Shown here one piece after another: positions 25,061-34,675 of a DNA stretch of 64,000 nt (the stretch's first letter is position 1; every line of letters begins with the position of its first letter). The notes beneath the pieces were generated by a model, which was not told the DNA's origin, did no database searches, and worked only from the letters and a program-made list of their open reading frames with translations. Origin of the DNA: Panax quinquefolius (Eukaryota; Streptophyta; Magnoliopsida; Apiales; Araliaceae); NCBI GenBank assembly GCA_020205615.1, contig CM035171.1, positions 6,961,399 to 7,025,398 of the forward strand, in the 5' to 3' direction. The position numbers were made by a program, and so were the translations under genes.

Positions 25061-26779
25061 CAGGAGAGATGTCAGGGGAATTAGATATTATATTAGGGTT
25101 ACTTAATTGGATTGTTTGTTCTTGGTGGATTACTAAAGTATCCCTTTTTTATGGACTGGGGATCCATCTTTATTTATTTGCCTATAGTTTCATTTGGAAA
25201 GTTGATCTTTCATTTGGGGTCCTATTCCTAATCCTATAGGACTGTTTCTACCAGTTGGTGCGATTTTTTTTGTCAAAGTGTTTATTTTTTTTCCTTTTCT
25301 TGTTTTTGCAATACTCAGTAACTCGACCTAAATGAGTTAGACCGGAATTCCCATACCATTCAAAGATTTGAGTGACAACAGTAACTTTAGCAAATATAAC
25401 CCTAATACCTAATGCACTTATCCAAACTGAGGTTAGTATAGTCATCAACTCTCCCTTGAAAAGATTAGAAGTCCTCATTAAACCTCATCCAGTTTAAATT
25501 TTGGAGATTTTGATTATTAAAAAAAAAGGTCCAAAAGCATGCTCCGATTTTTAATATACATAAATTTTGATTGGAAAATTAATCGGATGATATTGGAGCA
25601 TGTATATGAATTGTACCTGGTTTGTGTATGTGAGAGAGAACCTCTGTTGAATTCTGTAAATGCCGCTAAGGCGGTGAAGCTGCTGCTGCTACTGAGTTAA
25701 TCGGAGAGTGTATGAAATACAGGTGGTGGGCAATCGCAACCGTGGCGGAGAAGAGAGAAATGCGAAATCGATTGCTGAACGGGTAGGAGAATAGTTTTTG
25801 GTGAAATCATACCAATTCCAATTATTATGTTTTCACAAAAACAGTATTATTATCAAAAAATTATTCTCCCACCCATAGCAATCGATTTTCGGTTCCCTTT
25901 GATTATTGGATACTGGTTCTAAAATTAAATATACATTTTAAATTTTATTTAAGGTTTAAAAATAATAAATATGATAATAGTATTATTATTTACAATTACT
26001 TTAAAATTATTATAGTTTTTTGTATTAAAAATAGTAATATAAATACGAAAATGTAATAGGTTTAATAATTAGTTTTTCTTTAAAATTCATATTAATACTC
26101 AAAATCAGAATGTAAATAACTTCTGAAAAATACAAAATAATATATATTTAATTTTAAATCCTTATATAAATGACACGAGTGCTAGAACACGCAAAATTTT
26201 TTGAATCTCAGTTTTAAATGAATTGGAGACGGTTTAAATTTAAAATGTGTTGACATTGATAGAGGAGAGAGAAATGACGATGGAAAATATACAAATCTCT
26301 ATTTCAAACTTTTCATACAACAAGTAGGATTCACCAAAATCAAAATAATAGAAGATTCATCAGGTTCATAAATCAGCAGCTGGTGTAGGCCACAGGATCA
26401 GGCTGTGTTGCAGGTTGAAGTTAGAGGAAGAATTGAAGGGGAGCTAGGTTGGATCATTTCTTTATACTCAACTTGATGGATGGAGAATTAATGAATATAA
26501 GATTAACCTTTTTTGGGATTGGAGTTTTGGGTTTAAAGGCACGGTCTAAAACCAAGCTAAAAAGGATTCAATTAGGCACAAGGTTTCATGTTTTCCTGCA
26601 CACTTAAGGAACTTTTTCATAGTTTCACCATTTTCCTACACGGCTAAGAAAATCCTAGAAGAAACTGCATTACTATCAATTTATATGCTAACAAACTTCC
26701 AGTAGTGTGCACTACACGTCCAGTGGTACTTATTATTGCTATTCCTTCAAAACTTGGATTTTAAACTTCAAGCAACTCT
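25061..26779. other. Intergenic region with one clear hairpin
   Basis: No gene is supported. An inverted repeat with arms at about 25760-25803 and 25853-25893 (cgaaatcgattgct on one arm, agcaatcgattttcg on the other) could form a hairpin of about 40 base pairs. A weaker pair built on catgctccgat and attggagcatg lies at 25538-25605. The rest is AT-rich. Confidence 0.5.
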
Positions 26780-27260
26780 AGACATCTGATTTGGCCGTTA
26801 CGGCTACTCCTGATATCCATTCTGGTGCAAGGCATCCTCTTGTGCCTCTCATTGATGTTAAAACCCGACTAAATCACGTCCAACAAGCTTTGCCAGACAA
26901 AAACCTGCCACTTTTGGGCACAAATCAGCATCTAGAAGAAAGGACATTTGTCCCTGCCTCCTCATGCAGATAAACCAACCCTCTGGTTATCAGAGATGGG
27001 TATTTGTCTATTTGCTACCCAAACTATGGTATGATCAGAAACCTTTTTGTACCACATTCCTATGTAGTACATTGAAGAATTACTTGGTCTGAAGAAACCT
27101 AGTTCAAAGTTTCCACCTAAAGAGACAAATGTTTGGTCGCCAGAGATAGATTGATTTTCAGATATGGTATCAGCTCCAAAAGCTAGAGAGATAAATGTTG
27201 ATCAAGAAACAAAGGAATAACACAACAAGCATAAAGCAAATTTTGGTCATAACTTGAAAG
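26780..27260 (-). pseudogene. Remnant of a second S-receptor kinase with large internal deletion
   Basis: Minus-strand sequence at 26780-26985 matches the kinase activation-segment region of the intact-length copy (19850-20070). From 27000 it jumps directly to the N-terminal B-lectin and signal-peptide region (equivalent to 21605-21845). About 1.5 kb that should lie between (membrane helix, S-locus and PAN domains) is missing. The 3' kinase end is also gone. Frameshifts and stops abound. It is a dead paralogue in the same orientation, about 5.4 kb upstream of the longer copy. Confidence 0.85.
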
Positions 27261-27900
27261 AGTTTGAGCATGGATAACTTTGATGAGAAAGAAGATAACT
27301 TGTATCATATGAAGGAGATAGGGAGACGAGAGAGAAAGGAATGGTCCCATTCCCATCAATTAAAGAAAGGAGTTACGTTCATGGACCTCAAATGTGGAAA
27401 TGTCACCGACTTCATGACAGAAAGACCAAAGAAAGACTAGGTCTTTATAGGCAACCATGCTAGTTGAACTGAATTTTATGTCGATCGTATTCTTATTCCA
27501 AACAATCTAAAATGGGCAGTCTATTTGAATAGTCATTAGAAATGAGTTGCATTTGCATGGCAACGCATTGCACAAATGGAACAATTTAATGTCCTTCAAC
27601 AATCAAACTTTTAGAAGAAACTGTTTACCGAGTAATATGTGGTTTACAGGAGCAAAACCATCCACGTGCTCTTCTCTATTGGAGGTTGATCAGAAAATAG
27701 ACCCTCCCTTACCCTCACGCAACAGGCAATAGCTGACTGCTAATTGAAAATGAGATATTGGAGAAAGCAGAAAAAGTGATTGGTGGTCATAAATTTTAGT
27801 ACTAATACTTGTTGAGTTGATCTATGGGAACTGACTAGCTATTTACAGGTACTAGAAGGTTAAGACAAGGGACCCCATGTCCTTCTTCCTCTAGACAATG
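27261..27900. repeat. Duplicated upstream flank of the receptor-kinase copies
   Basis: Short blocks here match the region upstream of the first copy in the same order. These are the 5' leader and TATA at 27290-27450 versus 21897-22070, a block with aggcaatagctga at about 27724 versus 22479, aagcagaaaaa followed by attggtg and gtcataaa at 27766 versus 22598, and a gaggttaagacaa-like word at 27857 versus 23700. Collinearity over about 1.9 kb shows a segmental duplication, later invaded on one side by the Stowaway element. Confidence 0.7.
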
Positions 27901-28059
27901 AAGTTGGTTGCATCTCCAATACGCAAGCTGCAGAGGAAATACACGTGTACAACCAAAGTAAACATAGCATGTAATATTTTTTTCTTTTCCTTGTTTGGAC
28001 AGAAGTTGCATTTAGAACCTTGCTCTTACTACTTACGGCAACATATACATTATCTCCGA

Positions 28060-31000
28060 TTAGGCATTGCTGTCAATTTCCAGTATCTTTGCACCAGGTC
28101 TTATCCTTCTCAGAAAACCCATCCGTCCGACACCAACACCTAAAAGACGTCGTGTAATGCTTCTTCTTTTTCTTGCTGCCTCAACAAAATTACTGCTTCC
28201 AAAAGTATACTTGGTTTGGACAGCTTCAAGCTTCTTTCTTTCCTCTCGACCTTCAAGCTTCTGATATATACATGATGGTTGATTCCCTATGCAAAGGTGA
28301 CCAAAATAGAAAAGAGGGTCAACATAAGCAGGGGATGAAGACGCAATGCCTTTCATGGTGTTTGGCTGGAGAAGCTTGATAAATTCTTGTATCTCAGTAA
28401 AGCATGAATGGTCAGAATATGGAACTGCATATATGTACTGATGATATTTTTCAACTGTTTTTAGATTCCTATTTGGCTTATTTATGTTGGGGCAGGCGCC
28501 AATATTTGTTCTCCAGTTGCTTCTGTTATGGCAAGAAACTGAACATGATGACCTGAGAGGATTTCGATTTTCTCCAACCAGTTTCAATGCCCATGGAAGA
28601 CCAGATGGCATGATTCCTATGGTTGGTCGCACCAAATTTAGTCCCTCCAGAGTGTTGATGCTAAAACTGTAATGAGGAACAGCCCGCACTCTAGTTACTG
28701 AGGTTTTGGTTGTGAAGATGTCATGAAACCCCAGAAGATGCATTGTTTGCAAGCGCTCTGGCCACACCCAAATCTATTGAGAAACATTCAAACATATATA
28801 GCGAAGTAGTGGATCACTAGTTTGATAGCACTATTAAATAAAATAAACTCTGAATATGTCTTCAAACATTCAATTTAACCACACTGATTCTAGACTGAAA
28901 GTGTTGCAGGAATATTTCACAACTGATAGCACATCTCATGGAAAAGAAATATAAGCAAAGAAGATTGTGATAATCACATGCTTATATTTATGAGCCAAAT
29001 TATGCTAATGTCACATGCATAGATAATACCAATCACAAGTCTTATCGTAACAAGAGGTTTAACAACGTTAAGAATCGCCATATCAAAATATATACTGCCC
29101 AGCATATATGATCTTGAGGATTTTTATGGAAGAATTCATTTACTTAATTCTAGATTTCAAGACAATGCAACAAACTTGATTGTCTGGAATATCTAGACAG
29201 GCTAGGCACATCAGTTCTAATGGTAGTGACATGCAAGGAACATTCTGCTGACATTAAACCCTTCACAATAGTAACTCAGATGCTCATTCAAGTAAGTAGG
29301 CATTAATATACCTTTGTGTTGAGCACACTTGAAATGTATAGTAAAAGATCTTCTTTGCCCAAAGAGTCAATCCCGATAATGATATCATGTTCAGGATAAG
29401 AGGTGATGATGTTAACAACCTGTAAGCAGCAACAAAATTGCAGCCATTGTGATGAAATGATTAGATGTACTACTGAATTCAAAGTTCTGGGGAGAACTTC
29501 AACACCAGACTGCCAGAGACAATCAAGGTTCATCTGATATCTTCAGGTTCTACGGCCAGAACATAATTTATTATTTAAGTTGAATTTGATATCCCCAAAG
29601 ATAAGTGCAACAAAATTATAAACAGATTTGCTAGTCAAACTGCCATAAGTTCAACAGAGATTTTTCTGATCCACATCCTGAGAACTATCTTCATCTCAAA
29701 CTTTAACTTTTCTACATGACCTTGACTGAAAGTTGATGTTCGATACTATTAGTTCCTACCACAGTCCATCTCATATAAACCAATAACGAGGGAATCAGTT
29801 AGCAACTTCCCACATCATCCCAATTCTTTCCTAAATAAGTCTTTATGTAGCTTTCCTCTGGAAGGAGAAGTCTAGAACACTTTGATCATATCTTTGGCCC
29901 TTTAGCCTTCTCACTAACCTATCTCAAAATCTTATTTGGCAGGAAATCTGCATATTGCACTCCATTTAAATTTGCTCAAGTTGATATTTCTTTACCTAAA
30001 AAGATATTGTGAAATTCCTGTTAATGGCCTCTCAGAACAGTATACTCACTGTACAAAAAATGAGTACCATTTTCTTTGTAAATATAAAGAAAGTATGACA
30101 CTTTTATTGTGTTTAAAGAAACAGACATTAAATAGATGAGAACAACAATAATAGATGATCCATATATGAAGTAGTTTACTTGTACCGAACTACCGATTGC
30201 TTCCACATGTCATCCAAAAACTTCTTTTGGGATATTAACAAACTGAAATTAACCAATTCTGTTAATTATCTCTGAGAGCTTCATATTTGTCATCCCAAGG
30301 AAACTACATTGAACTAAAACTGTTTACTGTACGTCTTGAAAGTTGAAAGACAGTTGAATTGCAATATTAACAAACAGAAAATTGAAGTTCTGAAACAACA
30401 AATTATAAAATAAAATAAAAACTGTGGGATAAGAACATGCACCTGGTGAGCAGCAACTTCACGAGAAGGAAATGAATATGTTGGATTACAGTAGGTGTTA
30501 TCTAAGTAAAGGTTGTCAATTTTCTCATTCTTGAGAGCATTAAGTAGCATGGTCTTTCCAATTTGAGCCCTCCTACTTGTTTTTTCCCACCTAAAGTCCC
30601 CAGTGTAAAGCATGCAGCCAAACTCGCCGCGGAACAGATACATAACAGCTCCTATCTGATGAGAAAAAGAATTACAGCACTGAAAAAATAATTCTGAAGA
30701 ACAATTATAACTAATCAATCACTGATAAAATCATCAGCAACCAGGCAAGCACATTGGACTTCATTTGGCTTCAAAAAATTGAAAACTTTATAAAAACTTC
30801 TGCAGAAACCCAAGCAATGTTTTCCCGTCAAATCAACTAGTACATCAAAATAACCCCCAATTAAAGTCATAGTGGTGTCGTACTTATATCTAACACAATA
30901 TAATCTGCAGAACGAGATACTTCCACTAAACACAGTGAGACTTCAAAAACAGAGCCAAGCATCCAGCTAACTACTTTATACAAGTGGCTAACCTGAGAAA

Positions 31001-31976
31001 CTTTACACCTAAAGCTTATGCAACCACATAACAGAAGCAACAAGTCCTCGCTTTAAAAAAAGAGTTTTTTGTAACAGTAATATTAATTGCCAGCTACAAT
31101 AAGTCAATAATAACATATAGGCCTTCCGGCTTCCAGTGCTTTTTTTCTTTTAAGTCGTTATGTAGGTAATTGGTACTGCAAGTCTGCAGCCAAATGACAT
31201 TTCCAATATATCAAAATATCTATTATGGGTTAATATGATGCTTCATAAAGTTCAATCTGTAGGGGAAATATAAAACAGTAACCTATTTCATATCAGAACC
31301 AATAAAATATTTATAAAAAAATTATATCACTCTTTCCATTCAGAAAAGTTTATAACCTTTAATTGGTAAACACAGATACAAATTCTAAGTCGTAAACAAA
31401 GTAAAGAAAACCACATCTAAATATTGAAGTCATAAACAAAATTGGATAACACTTAATTTTACAAGCAGTCGTATAATTACAAATATTTACTAAAACAGAC
31501 TGTAAAACAATTACATTCAACAATTGAAGTAAACAACTACTGTCAACCAATTAGTGAATTTATTGTCTTCCTACTAATATACAAAACCTAGATCTAAAAT
31601 CATGACAATTTAAACTAATTTTATTCATTCGGAATCCACATCAAACAATTGATAAACAAATTATAAGAAGAGCACAAGTTTTACCGGGGCAATGATGAGC
31701 ATCAATGGCCATGGCTTGCACAGTTACTTCCGAATCAGTGGAGGGCGAGAGCAAAGAGAGAGAAAGCCAGTTACCGGTATCAACAACTCGGAGCAAGGAA
31801 AGATTGAAACCGGGGAATTTGAACGGAAGAAGCTTAGCGGTGATGCGAGAGCAGAATAATAGGCCTCTTTTCCAGGTGGAAGAAAGTCCGGTGGTGTGAT
31901 CGGCGTGGAGGTGAGTCAGGAAATACACCTGACTGCCATCCGACCATCGGTCCACGGATATCATTCCTTTCTCCAT
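28060..31976 (-). CDS. SNM1-family DNA-repair metallo-beta-lactamase nuclease (5' exonuclease Apollo type)
   Basis: Four exons on the minus strand, 31976-31685, 30651-30443, 29419-29312 and 28773-28060, join in frame through GT-AG introns to give 440 residues. This is close to Arabidopsis At1g27410. The metallo-beta-lactamase motif 2 is HLHADH (residues 22-27). Motif 3 is AHHCPG, whose Gly codon is split across the first intron. TGDFRW and YLDNTYCNP follow. The third exon carries DIIIGIDSLGKEDLL. The last exon carries WPERLQTMHLLGF, IMPSGLPW and the beta-CASP motif YSDHSC, and ends in a basic tail. Such enzymes are zinc-dependent 5'-to-3' exonucleases for interstrand cross-link repair and, in animals, telomere overhangs; that role is from family knowledge. 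I see no frame breaks. The gene is divergent from the stress-protein gene at 34676. Confidence 0.93.
29420..30442 (-). other. Introns 1-3 of the Apollo-type gene (intron 2 span given)
   Basis: Intron 1 (31684-30652), intron 2 (30442-29420) and intron 3 (29311-28774) are AT-rich and contain no recognisable element or antisense gene. Open frames in them are short and lack family resemblance. Confidence 0.6.
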
Positions 31977-32552
31977 CTTCAGATTTGCCCTAAATCTTCA
32001 GCTTCCAACTCATATTTTCCATTGACTTGGTTTGGCGGGGATTTTTATTTGAATTTCTTGGTTTTATTATTAGAACTTGGAAACCGGTATTTTGGCACGT
32101 GAGTATGGAGATTGGAGACCTCTCATCATGTAATGAAATCAATTGTTCGTTCTATAACTTTCAACAAAAGTAAGGGGAACGAACATGATGATACCCCAAA
32201 TAAGATTACCACCTGTGTTGGACTTGGTGTATATGCATGTCCCCAAATAACTATGAATTAAAAAGAGTGTTATTTTATCTTATCAAATTCATCCTCACGT
32301 TAGTCATTTGCATTTGTTGTATGTTTAAAATCAACTGTATTTATAGACTAATCAAGTTATAGCAGTGTAAATTACTACTTGATTTTTTAATAATAAAGAA
32401 TGAATACTAGTAAAGAGCTAAACCAGCTAACAAGTCCATAATCCATAGCCCATTTTTATGTATGGATTGATGGGTGAACTGAAGATGATTAAAATGAGTT
32501 GAGAAAACCCAATACAAGCCGTTAATGTCAAACTCAGTAGTAGTTCTATTAC

Positions 32553-33875
32553 GGCAAAAAACACTTTTATTCCTTGTGGGTCGTTGACTTATAAGTAATT
32601 GGTCACTGAACTTTAAAAATATGTAATTGAATTCTTGTCTTTTAAAAATAAAAATTGATGTAATTCAAAATCCAATTTCTTAGACGGACGTCAAATATTT
32701 TCAGACGTGGCATTGAAAAAAAATCAAAAAATCATTATTTTCTGATGTGGCAACACAAAATTGTAAGCATCGAGTCATTGTACTTTAAAAAAATGTAATT
32801 GACCCACTAAACTTTAAAAAAAATTTAATTAGGTCATTCATTGGACAAACATCAAATACTATGAAAAATATTAAAATCTATTAATAACTAAACATAAAAA
32901 TAAAAAACAAAACAAAATAAAATAAAATAAAAAACAGAACCAAATCAAAATAAGTGAAGAGGGGTGGTTTTCTGCACTTCTTATGTGGATTTATTGGGTT
33001 TATATTATATTAAATTTTAGATTTTAGGATTTTTGCGGTGGAAGATAATTTGGGTGTATTGGGAGTAGTTTTGCTTCAATCTTCTAACTTTTTTCTTAAA
33101 TGTTCAGATATAAATAAGTTGGATATATGAACATTCTAAATATTTAAACAACTTTTGACTAAGATATGGCAACACAATTCTTCAGTAATTCTATCAACAC
33201 AATTATTCACATACACTACAATCATAACAATCCATGAAACCAAACTCTCATTAGCATGGTTTATGAACATATCATTCATAGCCATGACATTGTTACGTAA
33301 TGTATTAGTTACAACAGGCAAGAGGCTAGCCATTGTACCAGAATCGAGTTTGACGCCAAATGTTTACATATCCCTACAAACTTCCAATGCATCATCAAAT
33401 AGTCCATTTTGTGCATATCCAACAACCAACAAGTCCCAAGAAATTCACATAACAAGTGCAGAAAATCACCCCTCTTCACTCTTATTTTGATTTGGTTCTA
33501 TTTTTTATTTTGTTTTGTTTTTTATTTTTATGTTTAGTTATTAATATATTTTAATATTTTTCCTAGTATTTGACGTCCGTCCAATGAATGACCTAATTAA
33601 TTTTTTTAAAAAGTTTAGTGAGTCAATTACATTTTTTTAAAGTACAGTGACTCAATGCTTACAATTTTGTGTTGCCACATCAGAAAATAATGATTTTTTG
33701 ATTATTTTTTTCAATGCCACGCCTGAAAATATTTGACGTCCGTCCAAGAAATTGGACGGAATGGTCTGAATTTTTATTTTTAGAAAGTACAGTGGTCCAA
33801 TTACATATTTTTAAAGTTCAGTGACCAATTATTTATAAGTCGACAACCACAGGGGAGTAAAGGTATTTTTTTGCC
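32553..33875. mobile_element. Pack-MULE (1323 bp) with long terminal inverted repeats
   Basis: Terminal inverted repeats of about 435 bases (32553-32992 and 33441-33875) start ggcaaaaaac on the left and, read inward on the right, ggcaaaaaaata. They share blocks such as gacgtc, gatgtggcaacacaaaat and gaagaggggtg. A perfect 10-base duplication, gttctattac, flanks the element (32543-32552 and 33876-33885). Long TIRs plus a 9-10-bp target duplication define a Mutator-like element. The central 450 bases carry a captured gene fragment. No transposase is present. Confidence 0.9.
33136..33465 (-). pseudogene. Captured pentatricopeptide-repeat (PPR) gene fragment inside the Pack-MULE
   Basis: Minus-strand translation reads ISWDLLVVGYAQNGLFDDAL, EVCRDM, a stop, then SGTMASLLPVVTNT and SLVSWIVMIVVYVNN. 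VSWN-type and GYAQNG motifs with about 35-residue spacing are hallmarks of plant PLS-class PPR proteins, which act on organellar RNA. The fragment covers roughly two to three repeats, has at least two in-frame stops and abuts both TIRs, so it was transduplicated from a functional gene elsewhere. It is transcribed, if at all, in the direction of the Apollo gene. Confidence 0.8.
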
Positions 33876-33885
33876 GTTCTATTAC

Positions 33886-34675
33886 GTATTCTATCTATCT
33901 GCACAGCCAGTCGCCAGAGGCCACAGCACATACAATATGTGCATGCCATTGCCACCACACATTGATCTTGACCTTTATATACCGAATTCTTTCATTTCTT
34001 TCTTATTTTTGTTACTTCAGTTTACGAAAATGTTTGTAAAATTAACATGTATTTTATTCTAACTTAAATCACTTGTTAGTATTGTTGTTCTGATTCTTCT
34101 CAAGCTAGTAAAATTACGATGCATGCTTAATAATATTGTACCATTCTATTATTAATCAAATGTGATTTTTTTTTTATATAGGCTATATGTATATGGTTAT
34201 GACGATATTTTTGTTGTGAAAATAATATTTTTGATTGTGAATTTAATAATTTCTAAAATAAATCAGGCTCCTGATGAAAAATGATATATATGTTCATAAA
34301 TATGTGATAAAGTTTAATTGAGATCAAAGTGAAAAGACAAAATAAATTAGGTTGGAACAATTCTTAATTTTCACATATTTTAGACAAAATGTTCGCATAT
34401 CGCAATTATAATTCAGAATTTTCTTCACATAAATATTCCTCTCATATTAATACGAGATTTATGTAAGAGAAACCTCAAGAAATAGGGTTTTAACTTGTAC
34501 TACACTTATGAGAATTACTATCATTCATGTAATAAAATGATAGTATGATAATCCAGTTATCAGTTATAAACGTGTGATTAAAACCTTCCAAGTCAAATAG
34601 TTATAAAGAATTCCTCAAATTAAAGTTATTAGGACAACATCAGCAGCAGCAACTTCAAGCCTTCAACCAACAATC
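33886..34675 (+). promoter_or_regulatory. Upstream region of the stress-protein gene
   Basis: No gene is visible. A TATA-like element (TATAAAG at 34602-34608) lies about 70 bases before the ATG. A second TATAAAC is near 34565. The remainder is AT-rich. The Pack-MULE sits about 800 bases upstream of this start and about 580 bases upstream of the Apollo start on the other side. Confidence 0.45.

Noticed and set aside
28067..28672. Several plus-strand frames across the last Apollo exon
   Set aside because: The minus-strand exon shows clear SNM1 family motifs and accounts for the openness.
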